Source of the DNA: Flavobacteriales bacterium | Lineage (GTDB): Bacteria; Bacteroidota; Bacteroidia; Flavobacteriales_D; Sanyastnellaceae | DNA length: 11,886 bases | Direction: 5' to 3' | NCBI GenBank assembly: GCA_015663855.1 | Contig: DQRJ01000096.1 | Coordinates: forward strand, 1-11,886 | Shown: piece after piece, positions 1 through 7,017 of the stretch | Layout: each line of letters starts with the position of its first letter | How positions within the stretch are numbered: the stretch's first letter is position 1 | Made by a program: the position numbers and the translations under genes | Notes under the pieces: model-generated | Seen by the model: the letters and a program-made list of their open reading frames with translations, nothing else | Database searches by the model: none | What the model was told of the DNA's origin: nothing

Positions 1-248
1 ATCCCGAATTTGTCGATTTCAACCCTTTCTCCATTTCCGACGGCTCTTTATGTCTGTCTACAGTAAACCTCGGGTGCACTTACCTAGACGCCTTAAACTT
101 CGACCCTACCTCTAACATCGACGACGGAACTTGCGTTTTCGACCAATGCACTAGCTCGACCTGCCCTGGCGACCTAAACTCCGACGGCTCGATTTCGACC
201 GACGATCTACTTCTATTGCTCATAGAGTGGGGAACTATTTGTCAATAG
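1..248 (+). CDS. 3' end of a secreted protein with one GCTD module and a single-loop dockerin-like tail (partial)
   Basis: The gene enters from outside the window and is read in the frame whose first complete codon is at position 3, ending at TAG 246-248. About 81 residues are visible. They contain a 21-residue Cys-flanked module (72-134, starting GCTYLDALNF and ending DDGTC) of the type seen twice in the choice-of-anchor-B protein at 1865-4186. A short linker leads to a C-terminal calcium-loop module (162-245), CPGDLNSDGSISTDDLL, then LIEWGTICQ and the stop. Only one EF-hand-like loop is present, where the other tagged proteins have two. The catalytic or binding part lies upstream and cannot be named. 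The layout implies an exported extracellular protein. Confidence in the frame is high; the function is unknown. Confidence 0.85.
   Translation, partial: PEFVDFNPFSISDGSLCLSTVNLGCTYLDALNFDPTSNIDDGTCVFDQCTSSTCPGDLNSDGSISTDDLLLLLIEWGTICQ
162..245 (+). other. Single EF-hand/dockerin-like C-terminal module (half tag)
   Basis: The calcium-loop pattern D-L-N-S-D-G-S-I-S-T-D-D is visible after a CP pair, and the module ends WGTICQ. The loop is complete (acidic or Asn residues at positions 1, 3, 5 and 12), but there is no second loop, and the penultimate residue rather than the last is Cys. Confidence 0.75.
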
Positions 249-336
249 TCCATTTGTTTTAAAAAACTTCCCACGCAACCAAATCCTTATAGATTTAGTT
301 AGGATATTACCTGCACTTTAATTATCTTATTGAGTT

Positions 337-1788
337 ATGTATACTATTTCTATGATCAAACATTCATTCAACGTCTTAGCGCTCAGTATCGCGCTTTTCG
401 CATCCATCATAAGCACAGCTGCTTGGAGTCAGGACACCCCGCCCACCGATATTCACCTTACTGAGCTACAATCTTGGCTCAAGACGAATTGGTATGATGG
501 GATTCATAACAATTTGGGATACAATGAGGCCAGGAGGCAGATGTATGGATATATTGACATTTCTGCAGGCCAAATCGAGTGTGTTTACACCGGTTTCACT
601 CAATCTGGAGGATATGTTACTTACCCTAACCCTATAAACGCGGAACACCTCGTTCCTCAGAGTTTCTTCGGTTCATCAGAACCTATGAAGTCTGATATAC
701 ACATTCTCAAACCATGCCAAGGCCAAGCTAATAGCGCACGAAGTAATAAATCCTTTAACGAGGTGGACGACAATCAGGCGCAATGGTACGGAACCATTGG
801 TAATACGTACACCTCGCAAAGTTCGATTCCAAGCGATGCCGAGTTTTGGTCTGAAACATCCGGATGGGAGTGGGAACCACAGGAAAATAAAAAGGGCGAC
901 GTGGCAAGAGCCGTTTTCTACTTTTACACCATGTACCCTAACGCAGCAGGAGCTATTACAGAAATAGGGCCTACCGATGTTCTATATCAATGGCACCTAA
1001 GCGACCCTGCTGATGCTACTGAAATTGATCGTAACACGAAAGTCGCTGAGCAACAAGGGACGAGAAACCCTTACATAGACTACCCGAACCTCGTTTATGA
1101 CGCATGGCTATGGGAAGAGGGCGCGAACGACAATCAAGGTCCTGACTTTACTGGCACGTCTGCGACTGTATCCATCGAGTGCGGTGACCAAGAGGCATTT
1201 GGAAATATTTCAGCTAGCCCTTCAGACTCTTGTACGCCTGTTACTACAACATTCTCAGATGTAAACTCTGGAGTTGGGTGTGGCGGTGGTGATATAACTC
1301 GTACCTATACGTCTCAAGATGGCTGTGGCAACACTAGTACTTTCACCCAAACCATCGTTTTTACTGATAGCACCCCACCTGTTTTTACAACAGTTCCACC
1401 AGACCTTACTACGACTTGTGATAGCGAATTAGCTGATTTAGGGACTGCTACAGCTACAGATAATTGTTCTCAAGTAAACATTACTGCAAGCGTTGTTCTT
1501 GTAGGAGGGCCATGTCCCTTAGCATACGAAGTGCACCGAACACTTACTGCATCGGATGATTGTGGAAACAATGCCACTCACCTTCAAATTATTTACATCG
1601 AAGCTTCTGTAGTAGTTGGCTGCCCTGAAGATGTAGATGGCGATGGCGCTGTTACAGTATCTGATTTACTTGCTGTCCTTAGCGAATTTGGATGTACAAC
1701 TGGTTGTTTATATGACCTGAATCTCGACGGCATTGTAGGTGTTTCGGACATTCTTGATATACTCGCCGCTTTCGGAGACGTCTGCTAA
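337..1788 (+). CDS. Secreted endonuclease I family nuclease with HYR-like modules and dockerin-like tag
   Basis: A 483-residue protein that probably cleaves extracellular DNA or RNA non-specifically (endonuclease I family, Pfam Endonuclease_1). It has a signal peptide (residues about 6-31, ending AAWSQ). The nuclease domain spans roughly 35-262. The active-site block is at 101-140: NAEHLVPQSFFG with E103/H104, then PMKSDIHILKP, then Asn132 in GQANSARSNKSF, matching the Glu-His and Asn metal-site residues of the family. GDVARAVFYFYTMYP (187-201) and GTRNPYIDYP (241-250) are further family blocks. Two Cys-rich HYR/Ig-like modules follow (about 278-425, with DGCGNTSTF, TATDNCS and SDDCGNN). The last 55 residues are the two-loop tag shared with neighbours. 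ATG 352 is an alternative start giving a more usual signal peptide (MIKHSFNVLAL); neither start has a clear ribosome binding site. Secretion suits nutrient scavenging or clearing of extracellular DNA (inference). Confidence 0.9.
   Translation: MYTISMIKHSFNVLALSIALFASIISTAAWSQDTPPTDIHLTELQSWLKTNWYDGIHNNLGYNEARRQMYGYIDISAGQIECVYTGFTQSGGYVTYPNPINAEHLVPQSFFGSSEPMKSDIHILKPCQGQANSARSNKSFNEVDDNQAQWYGTIGNTYTSQSSIPSDAEFWSETSGWEWEPQENKKGDVARAVFYFYTMYPNAAGAITEIGPTDVLYQWHLSDPADATEIDRNTKVAEQQGTRNPYIDYPNLVYDAWLWEEGANDNQGPDFTGTSATVSIECGDQEAFGNISASPSDSCTPVTTTFSDVNSGVGCGGGDITRTYTSQDGCGNTSTFTQTIVFTDSTPPVFTTVPPDLTTTCDSELADLGTATATDNCSQVNITASVVLVGGPCPLAYEVHRTLTASDDCGNNATHLQIIYIEASVVVGCPEDVDGDGAVTVSDLLAVLSEFGCTTGCLYDLNLDGIVGVSDILDILAAFGDVC
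1621..1785 (+). other. Two-loop dockerin-like C-terminal tag of the nuclease
   Basis: It starts CPEDVDGDGAVTVSDLL and has a second loop DLNLDGIVGVSD. It ends FGDVC, with Cys as the last residue. Both loops keep the acidic or Asn ligands at positions 1, 3, 5 and 12. The second half is the most diverged of the tags in this window. Confidence 0.85.
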
Positions 1789-1799
1789 ATTTTACCCCC

Positions 1800-1815
1800 G
1801 CACGCCTCTCCGTGC
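1800..1815 (+). terminator. Weak hairpin between nuclease and choice-of-anchor-B genes
   Basis: GCACG (1800-1804) and CGTGC (1811-1815) form a 5-bp GC-rich stem with a 6-base loop, 12 bases after the nuclease stop. It is followed by AACGATTTTC rather than a clean T run. It could be a weak terminator or an mRNA end structure; this is only suggestive. Confidence 0.3.
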
Positions 1816-1864
1816 AACGATTTTCAAAATTAAGCGTCTTTCATCAGACACTAAATCTGCCAAA

Positions 1865-4186
1865 ATGAAGTTTTTCAACACTTTCCCTACCCTTGCTTAC
1901 GCAAGTGCTTTTGCTTTCAGCATTTTATTTTCCTCTATAGCATTAGGCCAAACCCCCTGCGTTAACGGTTCAGCCGCTGGCTATCCTTGCTCGAACATTG
2001 ATTTCCTTTCATTCATGCCAGGGTCTCAACTTGGAGGAGGCGAAATGAATGACCTTTGGGGATGGACTGATCCGCTTGACGGAACAGAGTACGTACTTCT
2101 AGGGCGATCGTCTGGTACTTCGTTCGTTGATATTTCGGACCCGGTGAATCCTGTGTATGTCGGGAATTTACCTGCGAGCGGAGCGAATTCTAGTTGGAGA
2201 GATATTAAAGTTGATGGAAATTATGCTTATATCGTTTCCGAAGCTAGTGGGCACGGAATGCAAATTTTCGATCTAACGAAGCTTCGCGATGTGGTAGCTC
2301 CACCCGTAGTGTTTACAGAGGACGCACACTATAGCGGTTGGGGTAACGCACATAATGTGGTTATAAATGAGGCGAGTAATCGAGCATATGGGGTAGGAAC
2401 TAACACGTCAAGTGGAGGACTACATATCGTAGATATTTCAAATCCTCTTGCGCCCGTGATTATGGGCGATTTCGCATTAGATGGTTACACTCACGATGCT
2501 CAAGTTGTAAATTACATCGGTCCTGACGCAACTTATGTTGGGCGCGAAATTGCATTCGCTTGCAATGAAAACTCCGTTACTATTGTAGATGTTACGGTGC
2601 CTACGGACGCAATACAACTAAGTCGAACTACATATAACTCTCAATACACACACCAAGGTTGGCTTACTGAAGATCATAGATACTTTTTGAGTAATGATGA
2701 ACTTGATGAGTACTATACTGGGGTGAATACTACAACCTTTATTTGGGATGTCTCAGACCTAAATGCACCATTCTTAGCCGGAACATTTGTTTCTACAACG
2801 CCGGCGATAGACCATAATCTTTACACAAAGGGCAACCTCTGCTACCAATCTAATTACAGAGCTGGATTGCGCATAACGAACCTAGACAACCTCGCAAGCG
2901 GGACTATGACTGAAGTGGGATACTTCGATGTGTATCCTTCGAGTGACGCTGCTGCCTTTAACGGGAGCTGGTCTAATTTTCCGTATTTCGCTTCAGGAGT
3001 AGTCGCGGTAAGCCATATCGAACAAGGACTTTTCATATTAAAACCTCACTTTTTCTCAGTTTCTTTAGTTAATGACTTCATATGTTATAACGAGGCTGCT
3101 TTAATCCAAGTAGATGGCCAATCTCTTGGGGCTGGAGCAACATTCACCGTCGATGGATTGCCCACAAGTGCTACTTATGTTAGTGCTGTACAACCTGATG
3201 GAACCACGTTAATTACCGTAACTGGGTTCCCTCAAGGAGCTCTTACTTCTTACGTACTAACCATTACAGGAGTTGATGCCACTGGGGCTACGGATTCTGG
3301 AGCAGTAACGGTAACAGTTTATGACTGTATCAATGAGGTCCTAGGATGTACTGACACGACTGCCCTTAATTACGAGCCAGCAGCGACAATTGACAATGGT
3401 TCTTGTATGTACCCGTGCACAGATATCACTTTCTCTCTTACTACGGACAACTATCCTGGTGAAACAACTTGGGATATTACCGACGATGCTGGCGCGATTG
3501 TCCTTTCTGGAGGGTCTTACGCCGATACTCAAACCCTCTACACAACTACCGCTTGCCTCGAATATGGGTGCTACACTTTAAGTGTTTATGATTCTTACGG
3601 AGATGGGATGTCTTGGGGCGGTGTTCAGGGTTCTTACACCTTAACGGAGGATGCTACGGGAACTGTTTTGGCCCAAATCGTTGCCGGAGCCGCTTTCGGA
3701 ACTCTAGCCACCCATCAATTCTGTATTCCTACAACTGTCCCAGGTTGCACAGATGCTACAGCTTGTAACTACGACCCCGCTGCTACTGTCGATAGTGGAA
3801 CTTGTATCTACAGTGTTACGGCATACATAGATAACGATGGAGACGGATATGGGTTTGGCCCAGCTGTACAAGTGTGTGCACCTTTAGGTGCTGTATATTC
3901 AGCAAATAACACCGATTGTGACGACACTCTAGATACGGTTTACCCTGGTGCTCCTGGTACTGGAGAGGGCATCGATAACAATTGCGACGACATTATTGAT
4001 GGAGGTGAAATCCTACCATGTCCGGCAGACCTAAACGGAGATGGTGTAATTACTGTCGCGGACATCCTACTCGTACTAAGCGAATTCGGATGCTCGACTG
4101 CTTGTACTGCTGACGTAAATGGTGACGGGTCTGTTACTGTTGCTGACGTACTCGTAATTCTGAGCCTATTTGGAAATCCTTGTTAA
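1865..4186 (+). CDS. Choice-of-anchor-B family secreted protein with MopE-like and GCTD modules and dockerin-like tag
   Basis: A 773-residue exported protein. Start 1865 is chosen because a good signal peptide follows (MKFFNTFPTL...IALGQTPC); the frame is open back to 1739, but that stretch lacks export features. Residues about 30-394 match the choice-of-anchor-B family (LVIVD-type propeller repeats): MNDLWGWTDP, EYVLLGRSSGTSFVDISDP, WRDIKVDGNYAYIVSEASGH, GMQIFDLTKLR, IVDISNPLAP. Next come an Ig-like stretch (about 395-488), a 21-residue GCTD module (494-514), a jelly-roll-like domain with YDSYGDGMSWGG (520-620) and a second GCTD module (627-647). A MopE-like metal-binding motif (about 651-715: DNDGDGYG, DCDDTLDTVYPGAPG, GIDNNCDDIIDGG) precedes the tag (719-773). 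The family is named for carrying different C-terminal anchors in different lineages, and here the slot is filled by the tag. No catalytic site is evident; a binding or adhesion role at the surface is inference. Confidence 0.9.
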   Translation: MKFFNTFPTLAYASAFAFSILFSSIALGQTPCVNGSAAGYPCSNIDFLSFMPGSQLGGGEMNDLWGWTDPLDGTEYVLLGRSSGTSFVDISDPVNPVYVGNLPASGANSSWRDIKVDGNYAYIVSEASGHGMQIFDLTKLRDVVAPPVVFTEDAHYSGWGNAHNVVINEASNRAYGVGTNTSSGGLHIVDISNPLAPVIMGDFALDGYTHDAQVVNYIGPDATYVGREIAFACNENSVTIVDVTVPTDAIQLSRTTYNSQYTHQGWLTEDHRYFLSNDELDEYYTGVNTTTFIWDVSDLNAPFLAGTFVSTTPAIDHNLYTKGNLCYQSNYRAGLRITNLDNLASGTMTEVGYFDVYPSSDAAAFNGSWSNFPYFASGVVAVSHIEQGLFILKPHFFSVSLVNDFICYNEAALIQVDGQSLGAGATFTVDGLPTSATYVSAVQPDGTTLITVTGFPQGALTSYVLTITGVDATGATDSGAVTVTVYDCINEVLGCTDTTALNYEPAATIDNGSCMYPCTDITFSLTTDNYPGETTWDITDDAGAIVLSGGSYADTQTLYTTTACLEYGCYTLSVYDSYGDGMSWGGVQGSYTLTEDATGTVLAQIVAGAAFGTLATHQFCIPTTVPGCTDATACNYDPAATVDSGTCIYSVTAYIDNDGDGYGFGPAVQVCAPLGAVYSANNTDCDDTLDTVYPGAPGTGEGIDNNCDDIIDGGEILPCPADLNGDGVITVADILLVLSEFGCSTACTADVNGDGSVTVADVLVILSLFGNPC
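3344..3406 (+). repeat. 21-residue GCTD Cys-flanked module, copy 1
   Basis: It encodes GCTDTTALNYEPAATIDNG followed by Ser-Cys. It has the same length and spacing as 72-134 and 3743-3805, with invariant GCT, A, N-[YF], P, D and G-[TS]-C positions. Confidence 0.8.
3743..3805 (+). repeat. 21-residue GCTD Cys-flanked module, copy 2
   Basis: It encodes GCTDATACNYDPAATVDSG followed by Thr-Cys and sits between the jelly-roll-like domain and the MopE-like motif. It carries an extra internal Cys compared with the other two copies. Confidence 0.8.
4019..4183 (+). other. Two-loop dockerin-like C-terminal tag of the choice-of-anchor-B protein
   Basis: It starts CPADLNGDGVITVADIL, has a second loop DVNGDGSVTVAD and ends FGNPC at the stop. 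By hand count the protein matches the oxidase tag at 46 of 55 positions. The DNA of the last 45 residues plus stop matches only about 100 of 138 bases, mostly through synonymous change, so these two tags are old relatives under protein-level constraint. Confidence 0.85.
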
Positions 4187-4210
4187 CCAAGTGACTAAGC
4201 TGTCGCTCGT

Positions 4211-4224
4211 GTAACATTTGTTAC
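4211..4224. promoter_or_regulatory. Palindrome upstream of the multicopper oxidase (possible operator)
   Basis: GTAACATTTGTTAC is two perfect 6-bp arms around TT, ending 44 bases before the oxidase ATG. The size and location suit a dimeric regulator, but no matching regulator is present and no Bacteroidota -7/-33 promoter of convincing spacing was found around it. As a hairpin its 2-base loop would be too tight, which favours a DNA-binding site over a terminator. Confidence 0.35.
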
Positions 4225-4268
4225 TCTAAATTGGAAAATTTATAGCTAATATTGAAAAAATATTAATC

Positions 4269-5906
4269 ATGAAAAAAGTAATTCTCTCCTTAGCTGGTGT
4301 TATATTCTTTGCGGCTTCTGTTTTATCCCAAAACCAGCTAGCCATCCCCCCCACTCTTTCGGGAACGTCATTTAACTTGACATTACAGCAGGGAATTACG
4401 TCGATTTTACCCGGCGCAGCAACCTCTACAATGGGGGCGAACGGATCGATATTAGGACCTACTCTAATTTTCGAAAAGGGTACTACCGTAAATATTGATG
4501 TCGATAATCAGCTTCCCGAAGCGACGACTATTCACTGGCATGGTATGCACCTTCCTTCTATTATGGATGGTGGACCGCACTCGGTGATAGAACCGAACAC
4601 GGTTTGGTCTCCATCATTTGAAATAATGAATCACGCATCTACTATGTGGTATCACCCACATTTAATGCATACGACGAATAAACATGTCCAAATGGGAATT
4701 GCGGGCCTAATTATCATCAGGGACGCGGAAGAAGCGGCGCTGAATTTACCTCGCACATATGGTGTCGATGATATTCCACTTGTTCTACAAACGAAGACAT
4801 TTACTGCAGCAAACCAAATCGATACTGATATGGCGAACAGCGGGGCTGACCACGTTTTTCTCGCAAACGCTACTGTTGATGCTTTCGTCGATGTCCCCGC
4901 ACAAGTTGTGAGGTTACGACTCTTAAACGGGGCTTCTGAGCGTTCGTTTAATGTGGGATTGAGCAACGGGGCGAGCTTCCAGGTGATCGCCTCTGATGGA
5001 GGGCTTCTCGCGGCTCCCGTTACTGTGAATCGACTACTTATCACAAACGGGGAGAGGTATGAAATCCTTGTAAACCTAAGTGCAATGCAAGGAGGTAGCG
5101 TTAATCTTATGAACTACGGTGCTGAGATTCCATCAAACATATACGGAGCTGCAAGTGTCGGAGGAATGGGCGGTGCGTCTATCCCTCACTACGATACGAA
5201 CCCGCTTAACGGGGCGAACTTCCCTATGCTCACTATGAACGTGGGCGCACCGACTGCTGGAGCGATTACTTCAATCCCTAGCACATTAGCTAACGTAACC
5301 CCATACACCACGGATGGAGTGAACGTGAATCGCTCTATCGTGATTTCTGGCAGCGGAGGAGGACCGCAAAGTCTACTTACTGGCCCATTCGTTTTTAACG
5401 GGGCTGCATTTGATATCAATGTGATCAACGAGGTAGTTCAGTTGGGAGATAAAGAAGTTTGGACTATAGTAAACCAAAGTATGATTTTCCATCCTTTCCA
5501 TATTCACAACATTCAATTTAATATTCTGGAAATAAATGGAAATCCTCCCCTCCCTCACCAACAAGGTTGGAATGATGTTTTACTTGTACCGAGTTTCGGA
5601 GGGAGTGTGAAGTTTATAACGCAGTTCGATGATTTTGTAGATCCTGTAATTCCATTTATGTATCACTGTCACATGCTCACGCACGAGGATGGGGGACTTA
5701 TGGGACAGTTTACTGTAGAGGGAACTATAGTCGTGCCTTGCCCTGCTGACGTGAATGGTGACGGCTCAATAACTGTGGCTGATCTTCTTCTCGTTCTTAG
5801 CGAGTTTGGATGCACTTCAGCTTGTACAGCAGATGTAGATGGGGACGGTTCTGTGACTGTAGCCGATGTGCTTGTTGTGCTAAGTTTGTTTGGAACCACG
5901 TGTTAA
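4269..5906 (+). CDS. Secreted multicopper oxidase (laccase/CueO-like) with dockerin-like tag
   Basis: A 545-residue exported enzyme (signal peptide MKKVILSLAGVIFFAASVLS, residues 1-20). It is predicted to oxidise a phenolic or metal substrate and reduce oxygen to water at a four-copper centre. All four copper motifs of a three-cupredoxin-domain oxidase are visible: HWHG (89-92), WYHPH (127-131), HPFHIH (408-413) and HCHMLTHEDGGLM (466-478). Type 1 copper would use His408, Cys467 and His472. The residue five after His472, where CueO has its axial Met, is Leu477, and Met478 follows. The last 55 residues (491-545) are the two-loop tag, joined directly after the third domain (GQFTVEGTIVVP). The gap to the previous gene is 82 bp and contains a palindrome. 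The substrate cannot be read from sequence; manganese, copper or phenolic oxidation are all possible. Confidence 0.93.
   Translation: MKKVILSLAGVIFFAASVLSQNQLAIPPTLSGTSFNLTLQQGITSILPGAATSTMGANGSILGPTLIFEKGTTVNIDVDNQLPEATTIHWHGMHLPSIMDGGPHSVIEPNTVWSPSFEIMNHASTMWYHPHLMHTTNKHVQMGIAGLIIIRDAEEAALNLPRTYGVDDIPLVLQTKTFTAANQIDTDMANSGADHVFLANATVDAFVDVPAQVVRLRLLNGASERSFNVGLSNGASFQVIASDGGLLAAPVTVNRLLITNGERYEILVNLSAMQGGSVNLMNYGAEIPSNIYGAASVGGMGGASIPHYDTNPLNGANFPMLTMNVGAPTAGAITSIPSTLANVTPYTTDGVNVNRSIVISGSGGGPQSLLTGPFVFNGAAFDINVINEVVQLGDKEVWTIVNQSMIFHPFHIHNIQFNILEINGNPPLPHQQGWNDVLLVPSFGGSVKFITQFDDFVDPVIPFMYHCHMLTHEDGGLMGQFTVEGTIVVPCPADVNGDGSITVADLLLVLSEFGCTSACTADVDGDGSVTVADVLVVLSLFGTTC
5739..5903 (+). other. 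Two-loop dockerin-like C-terminal tag of the multicopper oxidase
   Basis: It starts CPADVNGDGSITVADLL, has a second loop DVDGDGSVTVAD and ends FGTTC at the stop. Both loops are intact. It is the closest DNA relative, and likely source, of the esterase tag. Confidence 0.87.
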
Positions 5907-5918
5907 TTAGGATACCCA
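5769..5918 (+). repeat. Long direct repeat, copy 1 (tag and stop of oxidase)
   Basis: This 150-base stretch aligns without gaps to 6880-7029 at about 133 of 150 bases by hand count. It includes the exact runs TGCACTTCAGCTTGTACA and GACGGTTCTGTGACT, the stop codon, and 12 bases of non-coding DNA after it. Confidence 0.85.
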
Positions 5919-5928
5919 AATAGCGCGG

Positions 5929-5948
5929 AAAACAAGACTTCTGTTTTT
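5929..5948 (+). terminator. Possible AT-rich terminator after the oxidase
   Basis: AAAAC (5929-5933) can pair with GTTTT (5943-5947), with AG/CT pairing inside and a bulged A, next to a run of five T. It lies 23 bases past the oxidase stop and 38 bases before the esterase start. The stem is weak. Confidence 0.3.
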
Positions 5949-5985
5949 GTGGGATTGTTGCCTGCAAGCAAACTTTCTAGAAAGT

Positions 5986-7017
5986 ATGAATTATAAGATA
6001 GGACTATTATTAATAAGTATTATTTTTAATTTTACTATTTCATATGCCCAATATGATAGTATTCCTTATGGTGGATATGATAGAACATATAATTTACATT
6101 TGCCTACTGGATATACTGGTTCTACAAGTATTCCATTAATTATCGCATTGCACGGGGGAGGACATAGCGCTATAGAAATTGAATCGATGTCCGGACTTAG
6201 TTTAAAAGCTGATTTGGAGAATTTTATTGTCGTTTATCCAGAAGGAGTTAAAGGCCCTTTATCAAATGCCCGAACTTGGAATGCTGGAGAATGTTGTGGT
6301 TATGCCAGTTTTTCAAATATTGATGACGTCGGCTTTATCGATGCTTTAATTACAATTTTAACCAGCCAATACAATATTGATACCACCCGAATTCATGCAA
6401 CAGGAGTGTCTAATGGTGGGTTTTTTGCGTACCGACTTGCTTGTGAACTTTCAAATAAAATTGCATCTATTGCACCAGTAGCGAGTTCAATGACTTTGGA
6501 TTATTGTACACCTGATCGTCCTGTATCAATTATCCATTTTCATTCTGTTAACGATACACGAGTACCTTATCAAGGTGGTGTTGGTTCTGGGTTTGCCACT
6601 CATTATAATCCTCCAATTGATTCAATTCTTAATATATGGTCAAACATTAATGTCTGCTTAAACATAGATGAAACTATTATATCTAATGGATTGTATACCT
6701 ATCGAAATTGGTCTAATTGTGAATGCGGCAATGAGATTATATATTATCTAACACAAGATGGAGGACATTCTTGGCCAGGCGGCATCCCAACAGCAACAGG
6801 AGATAGTGTCTCAAATTATATAAACGCAACAGATTTAATGTGGGATTTTTTTCAACAACATACCATAGATGACGTCTATATAACTGTTGCTGATATTCTT
6901 GTCATTCTTAGCGAGTTTGGTTGCACTTCAGCTTGTACATCAGATATAGATGGAGACGGTTCTGTGACTGTCTCCGATGTGCTTGATATGCTAAGTTTGT
7001 TTGGGAGCCCGTGTTAA
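5986..7017 (+). CDS. Secreted LpqC/PHB-depolymerase-like esterase with truncated dockerin-like tag
   Basis: A 343-residue alpha/beta-hydrolase of the LpqC family (polyhydroxybutyrate depolymerase / feruloyl-esterase-like), predicted to hydrolyse ester bonds outside the cell. Start 5986 is chosen because MNYKIGLLLISIIFNF...SYAQ is a clear signal peptide; the frame is open upstream to a TTG at 5947. The oxyanion-side motif is LHGGGHS (55-61), and TWNAGECCGYA (97-107) and DDVGFIDALI (113-122) are family blocks. The likely triad is Ser142 in GVSNGG, Asp190 in HSVNDTRVPY and His261 in GGHSWPGG. The domain finishes at the family's usual end, DLMWDFFQQHT. The tag begins at once, without its CP start or complete first loop. 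The body is strikingly AT-rich (12 of 60 G+C in 6001-6060, 16 of 60 in 6601-6660) whereas the tag is not (26 of 60 in 6901-6960), indicating a transferred gene with an added tail. Confidence 0.9.
   Translation: MNYKIGLLLISIIFNFTISYAQYDSIPYGGYDRTYNLHLPTGYTGSTSIPLIIALHGGGHSAIEIESMSGLSLKADLENFIVVYPEGVKGPLSNARTWNAGECCGYASFSNIDDVGFIDALITILTSQYNIDTTRIHATGVSNGGFFAYRLACELSNKIASIAPVASSMTLDYCTPDRPVSIIHFHSVNDTRVPYQGGVGSGFATHYNPPIDSILNIWSNINVCLNIDETIISNGLYTYRNWSNCECGNEIIYYLTQDGGHSWPGGIPTATGDSVSNYINATDLMWDFFQQHTIDDVYITVADILVILSEFGCTSACTSDIDGDGSVTVSDVLDMLSLFGSPC
6868..7014 (+). other. Truncated dockerin-like tag of the esterase
   Basis: The first loop reads HTIDDVYITVAD instead of DVNGDGSITVAD, so positions 1, 3 and 6 are lost along with the leading CP. 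The second loop, DIDGDGSVTVSD, is intact and the protein ends FGSPC. The number of tag cysteines falls from four to three. Confidence 0.8.

Noticed and set aside
1739..1864. Upstream extension of the choice-of-anchor-B protein overlapping the nuclease end
   Set aside because: It would bury the signal peptide that begins at 1865 and overlap the nuclease tag by 50 bases. ATG 1865 is the sensible start.
5669..5899. 76-codon minus-strand open frame antisense to the oxidase tail
   Set aside because: It is the complement of the repetitive calcium-loop coding sequence, which lacks stops on the other strand. It has no domain, signal or own context.
5947..5985. TTG-initiated extension of the esterase
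   Set aside because: MWDCCLQANFLES before the signal peptide is not export-like and overlaps the hairpin after the oxidase. ATG 5986 gives a canonical signal peptide.
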